A stretch of DNA of 64,000 nucleotides from Marinibacterium profundimaris (GTDB lineage Bacteria; Pseudomonadota; Alphaproteobacteria; Rhodobacterales; Rhodobacteraceae). The position numbers were made by a program, and so were the translations under genes. Below, in pieces: positions 1-7,293 of the stretch. The notes beneath the pieces are model-generated. The model searched no databases, had not been told where the DNA came from, and worked only from the letters and a program-made list of their open reading frames with translations. Numbering within the stretch: position 1 is the first letter of the stretch; every line of letters starts with the position of its first letter. The stretch covers positions 620,001 to 684,000 of the forward strand of contig NZ_AQQR01000001.1 of the NCBI RefSeq assembly GCF_002210095.1, written 5' to 3'.

Positions 1-501
1 GAGCGCGGCATTCTCCGGGTCCAGCCCGGCCAGCGCATCCGCCAGCGCCGGCAGCCACACCGCCGCGTTCATCGGATCCAGCCAGACATGCGGGTCCTCG
101 CCGCCATGGTCATGGTCATGCCCGGCCTCCTCGACGTGGCCGTCATGGGCGTGGTCCCCGAACAGCGCCGTTTCGCGGAACGCGTACAGCTGGGTCTCCG
201 GCACCTCCATCAGCACCAGGTCCTGCGCATCGCCCGCCGCCAGCGCCCGGTCCAGCCAGGGCGACATCTCGGGCCCGATCCAGACCACCAGGTCGGCCTG
301 CATCAGCGCCCGCGCCTGGCTGGGCTTCAGCGCCATGTCATGGGCCGACACCCCCGGCGGAATCAGCAGCTCCGGCGTGCCCGAGCCCTCCATCACCATC
401 GACACCAGCCCGTGCACCGGGGCAATGTCGGCCACGACCCTTGGCGGCTCGGCCGCAAGCGGGCTGGCCAGAAGGCAGAAGAAAGACAGAAGGCGGCGCA
501 T
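1..501 (-). CDS. znuA: Zinc ABC transporter substrate-binding protein ZnuA (partial, C-terminus off the window)
   Basis: Periplasmic zinc-binding protein that delivers Zn2+ to ZnuB/ZnuC. The reverse strand reads from ATG at 501 to the window edge (167 codons) with no stop. It starts with a short signal peptide (RRLLSFFCLLASPLAAE), continues with the cluster A-1 binding-protein pattern (VVADIAPVHGLVSMVM) and carries a His/Asp-rich loop near residues 118-137 before HVWLDP, as in ZnuA. I chose ATG 501 because GGAG lies 6 nt upstream; ATG at 507 would sit directly on that GGAG. It is divergent from zur-znuC-znuB and shares the operator region 502-598, so zinc repression by Zur is expected. Confidence 0.93.
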   Translation of the reverse strand, partial: MRRLLSFFCLLASPLAAEPPRVVADIAPVHGLVSMVMEGSGTPELLIPPGVSAHDMALKPSQARALMQADLVVWIGPEMSPWLDRALAAGDAQDLVLMEVPETQLYAFRETALFGDHAHDGHVEEAGHDHDHGGEDPHVWLDPMNAAVWLPALADALAGLDPENAAL

Positions 502-515
502 GGACATCTCCGGCA

Positions 516-530
516 TGTTATACTATAACA
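516..530. promoter_or_regulatory. Zur-box-like perfect palindrome
   Basis: TGTTATACTATAACA is a perfect 7-1-7 inverted repeat 15 bp upstream of the znuA start, in the divergent znuA/zur promoter. AT-rich palindromes of GTTATA...TATAAC type are known Zur operators in proteobacteria. The assignment rests on sequence and context. Confidence 0.72.
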
Positions 531-553
531 GGTGGCGACTGCCTTAGACGGAC

Positions 554-568
554 CGTTATAACATAGCA
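554..568. promoter_or_regulatory. Second, imperfect Zur-box-like site
   Basis: CGTTATAACATAGCA aligns with the perfect palindrome at 516-530, keeping GTTATA in the left arm and ATA plus CA in the right arm. It lies 30 bp upstream of the zur start, so it could be the operator of zur-znuC-znuB while the other serves znuA. Confidence 0.5.
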
Positions 569-598
569 ACCCCGAAAGACGAGCCAAGAGCCTGCCCC

Positions 599-1069
599 AT
601 GTCCACAATCGGCTTCGACCGCCACGATCACACCCGCTGCATCACCGACACGATGGCCACCGCCGACGCCCATTGCGCCGAGGAAGGGCTGCAGTTCACT
701 CCGGTGCGCCGCCGCGTGCTCGAGATACTGCTGGCCGAGCATCGCGCGCTCGGCGCCTATGACATTCTGCCGGTGCTGGCCGAAGAGGGCCTGGGCTCGC
801 AGCCGCCGGTGGTCTACCGGGCGCTGGATTTCCTGGTGAAGAACGGGCTCGCGCACCGGATCGAGCTGCTGAACGCCTATATCGCCTGCGCCCACCTGGG
901 CCGGTCGCACCGCCCGTCCTTCCTGATCTGCCGGGAGTGCCGGCTGGTCGCCGAGGCCGAGACGGAGCTGGCCCAGGGTCAGCTGGGCGATGCCGCGCGC
1001 GAGGCGGGCTTTTCGATCGAGCGCATGGTGGTCGAGGTCGAAGGCCTCTGCCCGGCCTGCGCCGCATGA
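599..1069 (+). CDS. zur: Fur-family zinc uptake regulator Zur
   Basis: Zinc-responsive repressor of 156 aa. The N-terminal winged helix (QFTPVRRRVLEILLAEHRALGAYDIL, then QPPVVYRALDFLVKNGLAHRIE) is the Fur-family DNA-binding domain. The C-terminal half holds the metal-binding His and two CxxC pairs (CRECRLV and CPACAA) that make the structural zinc site. It is longer at the N-terminus than many Fur proteins; the start taken is the first in-frame ATG. Its last 4 nt overlap the znuC start (ATGA), so the three plus-strand genes form one operon. Zur rather than Fur is inferred from the znu context. Confidence 0.92.
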   Translation: MSTIGFDRHDHTRCITDTMATADAHCAEEGLQFTPVRRRVLEILLAEHRALGAYDILPVLAEEGLGSQPPVVYRALDFLVKNGLAHRIELLNAYIACAHLGRSHRPSFLICRECRLVAEAETELAQGQLGDAAREAGFSIERMVVEVEGLCPACAA

Positions 1070-1842
1070 CATCCCCCCTCATCGAGGCCCAGGACCTGCG
1101 CGTCGATCTCGACGGGCGGAATGTGCTGCACGGCGTCAGCCTCGCCGTCGCCCCGGGCGAGATCATCACCATCGTCGGGCCGAACGGGTCGGGCAAATCC
1201 TCGCTGCTGCGCGCGCTGGTCGGCGCGATTCCCCCCGCCCGGGGCAAGGTGGTCCGCACGCCGGGGCTGCGCATCGGCTACGTGCCGCAGAAGCTGTCGA
1301 TCGATCCGACCCTGCCGCTGACGGTGAACCGCTTCCTGTCGCTGCCGCACCGCATCCCCCCGGCCCGGGCCGCCGAGGCGCTGGAGCAGGCCGGTGCCAC
1401 GGGCCTTGGCGCGCGGCAGATGACACAGCTTTCGGGGGGCCAGTTCCAGCGCGTGCTGCTGGCCCGTGCCCTGCTGGGCACCCCCCAGGTCCTGATGCTG
1501 GACGAGGCGACCCAGGGCCTCGACCAGCCCGGCGCCGCCGCCTTCTACCACCGCATCGAAGAGATCCGCCGCACGCTGGGCTGCGCCATCGTCATGGTCA
1601 GCCACGATCTGCACGTGGTCATGGCCGCCTCGGACCGGGTGGTCTGTGTCAACGGCCATGTCTGCTGCGAAGGCACGCCCGAGATCGTCGCCTCCGCCCC
1701 CGAATACCAGGCGCTCTTCGGTACCGGCACCAAGGGCACTCTGGCGCTCTACCGGCACGAACATTCGCACCACCACCACCACGACCATCCGCATGATCAC
1801 GCCCACGATCATGTGCCTGCAGCCGCCGAGAAGACCCACTGA
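1066..1842 (+). CDS. znuC: Zinc ABC transporter ATP-binding protein ZnuC with His-rich tail
   Basis: Cytoplasmic ATPase of the ZnuABC importer, 258 aa. Walker A is VGPNGSGKSSLL, the signature is LSGGQFQRVLLARAL, Walker B is VLMLDEATQGLD and the switch His follows in VMVSHDLHVV. The last ~28 residues are a His-rich tail (HEHSHHHHHDHPHDHAHDH) that may hold zinc on the cytoplasmic face. The ATG overlaps the zur stop by 4 nt and the TGA shares one base with the znuB ATG, which suggests translational coupling. Confidence 0.95.
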   Translation: MTSPLIEAQDLRVDLDGRNVLHGVSLAVAPGEIITIVGPNGSGKSSLLRALVGAIPPARGKVVRTPGLRIGYVPQKLSIDPTLPLTVNRFLSLPHRIPPARAAEALEQAGATGLGARQMTQLSGGQFQRVLLARALLGTPQVLMLDEATQGLDQPGAAAFYHRIEEIRRTLGCAIVMVSHDLHVVMAASDRVVCVNGHVCCEGTPEIVASAPEYQALFGTGTKGTLALYRHEHSHHHHHDHPHDHAHDHVPAAAEKTH

Positions 1843-2633
1843 TGCTTGACGATTTCCTTGTCCGCGCGGCGCTGGCCGGGCTTGGCGTGGCCGTGGCCGC
1901 CGCCCCCCTTGGCGTCTTCGTGGTATGGCGCCGCATGTCCTATTTCGGAGAGGCCACCGCCCATGCCGCCGTCCTTGGCGTGGCGCTGGCGCTCGGCTTT
2001 TCGCTGCCGATGATGCCCGCGATCCTGATCGTGGCGCTGGTCATGGCGCGGCTGGTCTCGCAGCTGGCGGGCCGGGGCCATGCGATGGACACGCTGCTGG
2101 GCGTCGCCGCCCACAGCTCGCTTGCCGCAGGCCTCGTCGCGGTGGCGCTGCTGCCCGAGGTGCGGCTGGACCCGATGGGCTATCTCTTCGGCGACATCCT
2201 CGCGGTGACGCGCGGCGATCTGGCGGTGATCTGGGGCGGCGCGGCCCTGGTACTGGCGCTGGTGTGCTGGCGCTGGCAGGCGCTGCTGACCGCCACGCTC
2301 AGCCCCGATCTCGCCTATGCCTCCGGCCTCGATCCCCGGCGCGAGGACCTGATCCTGACACTCTCCCTCGCCATCGTCGTGGCGGTGGCGATCAAGGTGG
2401 TGGGCGTCCTGCTGATCGGTGCCATGCTGGTGATCCCCGCCGCCGCCGCCCGGCCGCTGGTGCGCACGCCCGAGGCGATGGCCCTCGGCGCGGGGCTGGT
2501 GGGCGCCGTGGCGGCACTTGGCGGGCTGGGCGGGGCCTTTGTGCTGGACACGCCGACGGGGCCGACCATCGTCTGCGCGGCGGCGCTGATCTTCGCGGTG
2601 ACGCTGACCCTGTCGCGGCTCAGGCGGGGCTGA
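1842..2633 (+). CDS. znuB: Zinc ABC transporter permease ZnuB
   Basis: Inner-membrane permease of the ABC-3 metal family, 263 aa, with about eight hydrophobic segments. It begins MLDDFLVRAALAGLGVAVAAAPLGVFVVWRRMSYFGEATAHAAVLGVALAL, the characteristic ABC-3 start with the conserved R-R-M-x-Y-x-G-E/D motif. It is translationally coupled to znuC by a TGATG overlap and is the last gene of the zur-znuC-znuB operon. It is convergent with the DUF805 gene. Confidence 0.95.
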   Translation: MLDDFLVRAALAGLGVAVAAAPLGVFVVWRRMSYFGEATAHAAVLGVALALGFSLPMMPAILIVALVMARLVSQLAGRGHAMDTLLGVAAHSSLAAGLVAVALLPEVRLDPMGYLFGDILAVTRGDLAVIWGGAALVLALVCWRWQALLTATLSPDLAYASGLDPRREDLILTLSLAIVVAVAIKVVGVLLIGAMLVIPAAAARPLVRTPEAMALGAGLVGAVAALGGLGGAFVLDTPTGPTIVCAAALIFAVTLTLSRLRRG

Positions 2634-2684
2634 AACCGGCGGCCCCTGCCCGTCGCAGGCCGCGCCCGTGGCAGGTGTCGGATT

Positions 2685-2707
2685 GAGTATTTCTGCAAAG
2701 ATGAAGG
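2685..2707 (+). repeat. Intergenic repeat core (copy A)
   Basis: Reads GAGTATTTCTGCAAAGATGA followed by AGG. The same core, GTATTT then about 4 nt then AAGA(T/A)GAAG, recurs on the minus strand at 4479-4503 and 4555-4578, on the plus strand at 51688-51710, and on the minus strand at 51821-51845. All copies are between genes. This one sits between the convergent znuB and DUF805 genes. Confidence 0.65.
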
Positions 2708-2744
2708 ACCGGGGCGTGCCCTTGCGGCCCGTGTGGCGCGGGCG

Positions 2745-3239
2745 TCAGGCGGGCGGCCAGCCCCACTTGTTCTGGCCGCGCTCGCTGGGCCGGGTCAGCC
2801 ACCACAGCACCAGCAGCGGCGAGATCACCAGCACGATCAGCGCGCCGAAGGCCACCAGCCCGCCGATCGCGCCGATCGCCTCGCGCAGCTGGGCAAAGGC
2901 GACGCCGGGCTCGGTCGGCATCACGCCACCCAGAAAGCCGATGAAGCTGGTCGTGCCGATCAGCACGATCGCGGGGTAGAACAGGAAAAGGCCCGACCGC
3001 CCCGTGTCGTGCATCCGCCGCCAGCCGGCCGAGATCAGCGGAAAGCCCCCGACGAACAGAAACAGCGTCGAGGCCGGCACCGCGCCGTACTCCCCGAAGA
3101 GCGCCGTATCGATCTGACCCGCGGCGGCCGAACCCAGAACGAAGAACAGCACGAAATACCAGAATTCCGGCCGGCTCGCCCGTCCCCGGAAGGTCACGCA
3201 GCGCCGGTATCCAAGACGGATCGCCTGGCCGAAGCTCAT
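2745..3239 (-). CDS. DUF805 family membrane protein
   Basis: Inner-membrane protein of 164 aa and unknown function. The family pattern is visible: a start of MSFGQAIRLGYRRCVTFRGRASRPEFWYFVLF, then a hydrophobic segment, then GWRRMHDTGRSG, then further hydrophobic segments and a polar C-terminal end (RPSERGQNKWGWPPA). About four membrane segments are seen. I chose the ATG at 3239 because homology begins there; the frame is open upstream but the extension is Arg/Gly/Pro-rich and unlike the family. It is convergent with znuB and no functional link to zinc uptake is evident. Confidence 0.85.
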   Translation of the reverse strand: MSFGQAIRLGYRRCVTFRGRASRPEFWYFVLFFVLGSAAAGQIDTALFGEYGAVPASTLFLFVGGFPLISAGWRRMHDTGRSGLFLFYPAIVLIGTTSFIGFLGGVMPTEPGVAFAQLREAIGAIGGLVAFGALIVLVISPLLVLWWLTRPSERGQNKWGWPPA

Positions 3240-3581
3240 GCCGGGACCCGGGCGGGGCGCCGCACCCTCTTGACGCAGAAATCGAACATCTCGCGGTCGG
3301 CCGGCATCGCGGTCTTCTCCCCTCACCAACTGGATACAGGGAATGTCACGGATCCCACCGCCGGTAAACATCCGCGCATCCCCCGTGGAATGTGGCCGCG
3401 ATCTCGGACCCATGGCGCGGCATCGCCCCGGCAGCTCAGGGCTGCCTGGGCTGAGAGCCGGTCTAAACCCCCGGGCGCCCGATGCGATCAAGAAACCGCG
3501 ATCTCGACCATGCTCCGGGGTTTCCGGCGCGGGCCGGCCCGCTTAGGTTGCCCCCAGATCCCCAGGAAGGAGGACCAGGCC
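3240..3581. other. Intergenic stretch with no recognised gene
   Basis: About 340 bp between the divergent DUF805 and SDR genes. Both strands are open in some frames, but those frames give Arg/Pro-rich translations without a family pattern and I treat them as GC-driven. It should contain both promoters; I see no clear operator. The SDR ribosome binding site (AGGAAGGAGG) lies at its right end. Confidence 0.6.
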
Positions 3582-4349
3582 ATGACAGCGCTCAAGGACA
3601 AGACCATCATCATCACCGGCGCCAGCCGCGGCATCGGCGAGGCCGCCGCGCGCAATTTTGCAGACCAGGGCGCCGCCGTCGTGCTCGCCGCCCGGTCGGG
3701 CGATGCGATCGACACCATCGCCGCCGAGATCCGCGAAGCCGGCGGCACCGCCTCGGCCCTGGCCTGCGATGTGGCGGATTTCTCCGCCGTGCAGCAGCTG
3801 GTCGACCATGCCGTGGCCACCCATGGCCGGCTCGACGGGCTGATCAACAATGCGGCCGTCATCGACCCGATCGCCCATATCGCCGAGGCCGATCCCGCCG
3901 CCTGGGGCAAGGCCGTCGACATCAACGTCAAGGGCGTCTTCCACGGCCTGCGCGCGGCGCTTCCGCCGATGCTCGACCAGGGCGGCGGCACGATCGTCAA
4001 CATCTCCTCGGGCGCGGCCACCGGCGTGCTGGAGGGCTGGAGCGCCTATTGCTCGACCAAGGCCGCGGTTCTCTCGCTGACCCGCGCCACGCACCTGGAA
4101 TACGGTGACAGGGGCATCCGCGTCATGGGCCTGTCGCCCGGCACGGTGGCGACCCAGATGCAGCGCGAGATCAAGGCCTCGGGCCTGAACCCGGTCAGCC
4201 AGCTCGACTGGGAGGATCACATTCCTCCCGAATGGGTTGCGCAGGGCCTGGCCTTCCTGTTCGAGCCCGCCGCCAACGACTGGCTTGGCACGGATTTCTC
4301 GCTGAAGACCCCCGAAGGCCGCGCCGCCGCCGGCCTGCCCGCCGCCTGA
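3582..4349 (+). CDS. SDR family NAD(P)-dependent oxidoreductase
   Basis: Classical short-chain dehydrogenase of 255 aa. It has the cofactor motif TGASRGIG (residues 12-19), NNAA, and the catalytic Ser-Tyr-Lys in NISSGAATGVLEGWSAYCSTK. The Arg in RSGDAIDTI after the second strand hints at NADP(H) preference, but that is an inference. The start follows an excellent Shine-Dalgarno (AGGAGG). It stands alone between the DUF805 gene and the repeat region, so the substrate cannot be inferred from context. Confidence 0.88.
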   Translation: MTALKDKTIIITGASRGIGEAAARNFADQGAAVVLAARSGDAIDTIAAEIREAGGTASALACDVADFSAVQQLVDHAVATHGRLDGLINNAAVIDPIAHIAEADPAAWGKAVDINVKGVFHGLRAALPPMLDQGGGTIVNISSGAATGVLEGWSAYCSTKAAVLSLTRATHLEYGDRGIRVMGLSPGTVATQMQREIKASGLNPVSQLDWEDHIPPEWVAQGLAFLFEPAANDWLGTDFSLKTPEGRAAAGLPAA

Positions 4350-4469
4350 GCTGAAGCTGGGCCGCTCCTGACACCCACCTGACGGGCTCCTGACATCCCA
4401 ATTCAGGGGCCCGGTCACGTCCTGACAGACAGAAAGCACCCCGCGCCGTCCACGGACCTCCGGGTGCCC

Positions 4470-4621
4470 ACCCCATGTCTTCTTCTTGGCCCAAATACCT
4501 CATTCCCCGGCCGGCCACCCGTCACATCCACCGGCAGCAGGGCACTGCCCCCTGTCTTCACCTTTGTCCAAATACTCAACCCGCAGCCGGCCACCCCGCG
4601 CAGGTGCCCGCAGCAGGGCAC
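4470..4621 (-). repeat. Two tandem ~76-bp modules carrying the GTATTTGG core (copies C and D)
   Basis: Read on the minus strand, each module starts with GTGCCCTGCTGC, then holds GGGTGGCCGGC, then the core: TGAGTATTTGGACAAAGGTG in one (4555-4578) and TGAGGTATTTGGGCCAAGAA in the other (4479-4503), ending in GAAGACA(G/T)GGGG. The boundary is near 4545/4546. The two modules differ at scattered positions, so they are an old duplication or two insertions of one element. Confidence 0.68.
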
Positions 4622-4691
4622 CGCACCCGGGAAATCCCTAAGACTTCCCTAACACGCGCCTGCAACCCATTGAAAAATATAGACCCGCCAA

Positions 4692-4711
4692 GTGTCCCAC
4701 GCGTGGGACAC
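4692..4711. repeat. 20-bp perfect palindrome, first copy
   Basis: GTGTCCCACGCGTGGGACAC is self-complementary over 20 bp. An 18-bp version recurs at 51726-51743, also beside GTATTTGG cores. On the minus strand it is followed after ~15 nt by TTTTTCAATGGGTTGCAGGC; the second copy is followed by a similar TTGAAATCAAGTGGTTGCAA, so the shared unit is larger than the palindrome. Confidence 0.75.
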
Positions 4712-4714
4712 CCC

Positions 4715-5887
4715 TCAGCCGCGCGGCCCCGCCACGGGCCCCGGAGGATAGATCGCCACCCCGGTCATCGTGTGGTTGACGTGCAGCCCGTCAATCTGCT
4801 CGCCGTAGCTGGAAAACCCGACCACCCGGAAACTGCGCAGGATCTCGGACACCTTCGCCGTCAGCTGGTGATCCTCCGCCTCGATCCGGCGCAGGATGCA
4901 ATCGAAGGCCAGGATCGCCTCAGGATGCACCTCGTCGGCCAGGCCCGACAGATGGCTTTCAAGATGCGCGGCGATTTCCGTGGGCTCGCCCAGCGACAGA
5001 ACCAGCCCCTCGTCGATGGCCGATCCCATCGACAGCGACCGGTCGTCCAGCCGCTCCTGGATGCCGCGCACGTAATGCCGGTCGCCGAAGCGGACCACCA
5101 GCGGATGCGCCGCGAAGGTCGACAGGCTCACGTCCTGCGGATCCAGCCCCAGCAGGCGGGCATATTCCTCGATCGCCGGCGCCGCGTTGATCTCGTGCAC
5201 GATCCGCTTGCCCGGCTCCGCCCCGGTCACCACCAGCCGCCGGTCCGTGGGCGAGAAATGATCCAGGCTGAACACCCGCACCGGACAGGCCGAGCGCACC
5301 AGCGCGATCACCGCGCCCCCGGTCGAAACCTTGCCGCCATGGGCGATATAGGTGGTGCGGAAGGCGCGCCCGTCCCCGGCCGAGCCGCCGAAGAACGGCA
5401 TCCCCGCCAGCCCCGGCGCCAGTTGCCGCAGCAGCGCCTCCTCGCCCATCGACACGCCGTCGATCAGCCCGTAGGCGAATTCGGACAGCCAGTTCGGGTG
5501 ATCCGCCGCCAGCGCGTTGCGCTTGGCCACGATCGCGTTGATCAGCCCCTGGGTGTCGATATTTGCCAGGTCCGCGACCTCGACACATTCCACGGCGAAA
5601 TGCCGCGCTGGAAAGCCCACCGCCACGGTCGAGCCCTCGCAATAACCCTCGGGAGAGATCTCTCCGGCGGTCGTGCAGGCGCTGAGCGGGGCGGCGCAGG
5701 CATCGGTGGCAGCCTCCACCAGCCCGGCAAACCCGGGTCCGGGGGCCGAGAAGATCAGAACATGCGCGAAAGGGCCCTGCCCCAGCGCGGCGATCAGGTC
5801 ATGTGCCACGCCCGGGCCGGTCCCCGCAACCGAGGCCGTCCGCACCACGTCGGACGGGCCGCGACTAGGATCCAACTCCTCCACCAT
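4715..5887 (-). CDS. FIST-domain signal transduction protein (NosP-like)
   Basis: Cytoplasmic sensor-type protein of 390 aa with FIST N-terminal and C-terminal domains. The segments HVLIFSAPGPGFAGLVEAA, STAGEISP-type CTTAGEISPEGYCEGSTVAVGF, DGVSMGEEALLRQLA, FFGGSAGDG and the C-terminal FSSYGEQIDGLHVNHTMTGVAIY fit the family. In Pseudomonas, the FIST protein NosP (PA1975) is a heme-type NO sensor partnered with the kinase NahK (PA1976). Here it lies 40 nt downstream of pqqE, and a NahK-like kinase lies upstream of pqqA, so I infer a NosP role. Heme binding cannot be read from sequence. ATG 5887 is chosen; ATG 5965 would overlap pqqE by 38 nt. Confidence 0.82.
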   Translation of the reverse strand: MVEELDPSRGPSDVVRTASVAGTGPGVAHDLIAALGQGPFAHVLIFSAPGPGFAGLVEAATDACAAPLSACTTAGEISPEGYCEGSTVAVGFPARHFAVECVEVADLANIDTQGLINAIVAKRNALAADHPNWLSEFAYGLIDGVSMGEEALLRQLAPGLAGMPFFGGSAGDGRAFRTTYIAHGGKVSTGGAVIALVRSACPVRVFSLDHFSPTDRRLVVTGAEPGKRIVHEINAAPAIEEYARLLGLDPQDVSLSTFAAHPLVVRFGDRHYVRGIQERLDDRSLSMGSAIDEGLVLSLGEPTEIAAHLESHLSGLADEVHPEAILAFDCILRRIEAEDHQLTAKVSEILRSFRVVGFSSYGEQIDGLHVNHTMTGVAIYPPGPVAGPRG

Positions 5888-5927
5888 GGCGGCAGTTGTT
5901 CGGGTTTTGCCGCCAAGGTCAAGCGGT

Positions 5928-7028
5928 TCAGAGCCGGCGATAGACGAAGTCCGGTTCCGCCGCATCGACCACGTCGATCTCCAGCGCCGCGTCGACCAGC
6001 GCGCGGTGCGGCGATTTCCGGCACACCGGGTCGGTCGCGGTGGGATCCCCGGCGATGGCCATGGCCTGGCAGCGGCAGCCGCCGAAATCCACGTCGCGGC
6101 GGTCGCAGGTCTGGCAAAGCTCGGGCATCCAGTCGGTGCCGCGAAAGGCGTTGAAGGCCGCGCTGTCGTACCAGATCTCGCGCAGACCGGCCTCGGCGAT
6201 GGTGCGAAAGGTCAGGCCCGGGATCGTCTCGGCCGCATGGCAGGGCAGCACCTTGCCATCCGGCGCGATGTTCAGCCCCGTGGAACCCCAGCCGCCGCCC
6301 ATGCAGGCCTTGGGGTAGTCGGCGTAATAATCCGGGGGCACGAAATCGATGGCCAGCCTGCCCTTCAGCTCTCTCCGGGCGCGGGCGACGATGCGCTTGG
6401 CCTCGTCCACCTGGTCGCGCGAGGGCTGCAGCATGGCGCGGTTCTTCAGCGCCCAGCCCTGGAACTGCACGCAGGCGACCTCGATCCGCCGGGCGCCGAG
6501 CCGGACGGCCATGTCCAGCGTCGCGGGCAGATCGTCAAGGTTGTGGCGATGCATCACCGCGTTCAGCGTCAGCGGAAAGCCCATCTGCCCGATCCGCTCG
6601 GCCACGTGCATCTTGCGCTCGAACCCGCCCGTGTAGCCGCCGATCCGGTCGGCCACCGCCGCAGTCACCCCCTGCAGCGACAGCTGGATATGGTCCACCC
6701 AGGGCTCCAGCGCCTGCAGCCGCGCATCGGTCAGCCCGATGCCGGAGGTGATGAGATTGACGTAAAGCCCCGCCTCCCGCGCGCCTTTCGCCAGCTCCAC
6801 GATATCGCGGCGCGACACCGGCTCGCCCCCCGACAGATGCAGCTGCAGCACGCCCATCTCCGCCGCCTCGCGGAAGGCGCGCAGCCAGGTCTCGGTATCG
6901 AGCTCGGCCTCGCGCCCCGTCATCTCCAAAGGGTTGGAGCAATAGGGGCAGGCCAGCGGACAGCGATGGGTCAGTTCGGCCAGCATGGCGATGGGCGGCT
7001 GGACGGATATGCGGGCGGTGTCAGGCAT
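5928..7028 (-). CDS. pqqE: PQQ biosynthesis radical SAM protein PqqE
   Basis: Radical SAM enzyme of 366 aa that forms the carbon-carbon bond between the Glu and Tyr side chains of PqqA. The CX3CX2C cluster motif is CPLACPYC (C23, C27, C30), followed by the SAM-binding LHLSGGEP. The C-terminal SPASM cysteines are seen in CMGGGWGSTG, LPCHAA and LCQTCDRRDVDFGGCRCQA. The start overlaps the pqqD stop by 8 nt, so it is coupled to its peptide chaperone. It is the last pqq gene; the FIST gene follows on the same strand. Confidence 0.96.
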   Translation of the reverse strand: MPDTARISVQPPIAMLAELTHRCPLACPYCSNPLEMTGREAELDTETWLRAFREAAEMGVLQLHLSGGEPVSRRDIVELAKGAREAGLYVNLITSGIGLTDARLQALEPWVDHIQLSLQGVTAAVADRIGGYTGGFERKMHVAERIGQMGFPLTLNAVMHRHNLDDLPATLDMAVRLGARRIEVACVQFQGWALKNRAMLQPSRDQVDEAKRIVARARRELKGRLAIDFVPPDYYADYPKACMGGGWGSTGLNIAPDGKVLPCHAAETIPGLTFRTIAEAGLREIWYDSAAFNAFRGTDWMPELCQTCDRRDVDFGGCRCQAMAIAGDPTATDPVCRKSPHRALVDAALEIDVVDAAEPDFVYRRL

Positions 7029-7293
7029 AGGCGATCAGCATCTGGTCGGCGAGACCGTCGAGAAAGGCCACCACGTCGGGTTCGATGACGTCGCGTGGCG
7101 CGTTGTAGGTCTGCGCAAGCTGGCCTGCGATGTCGGAAAGCGAGCGCTGCCCGTCCACCTCCGACAGGATCGCCACCGCTGTCTGGTCCAGCATCAGCGC
7201 GCGTTCGGGGCCCAGAAGGACCTCTTGCCCGCGCACGGCATCGTGGTGGCGGCGCACGCCACGGGGCAGCACGGGGATGCGGTCGTCGCTCAC
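7021..7293 (-). CDS. pqqD: PQQ biosynthesis peptide chaperone PqqD
   Basis: RRE-type peptide-binding protein of 90 aa that presents PqqA to PqqE. The family core is visible: RIPVLPRGVRRHHDAVRGQEVLLGPERALMLDQTAVAIL, then DGQRSLSDIAGQLAQTYNAP and VVAFLDGLADQMLI. The start is GTG at 7293, overlapping the pqqC stop as GTGA; longer in-frame ATG starts would run into pqqC and do not match the family. It overlaps pqqE by 8 nt. Confidence 0.93.
   Translation of the reverse strand: MSDDRIPVLPRGVRRHHDAVRGQEVLLGPERALMLDQTAVAILSEVDGQRSLSDIAGQLAQTYNAPRDVIEPDVVAFLDGLADQMLIAYA

Larger units (their letters stand above)
4350..4714. other. Repeat-rich intergenic region without genes
   Basis: The 365 bp between the convergent SDR and FIST-protein genes contain two tandem ~76-bp modules (4470-4621) and a 20-bp palindrome (4692-4711). 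No coding sequence is supported here. Confidence 0.75.

Noticed and set aside
3240-3581. Small genes between the DUF805 and SDR genes
   Set aside because: Open frames exist on both strands, but translations are Arg/Pro-rich, lack good ribosome binding sites and match no family.
4692-4711. The 20-bp palindrome as an insertion-sequence end or recombination site
   Set aside because: No transposase, integrase or target duplication is visible at either copy; it is reported only as a repeat.
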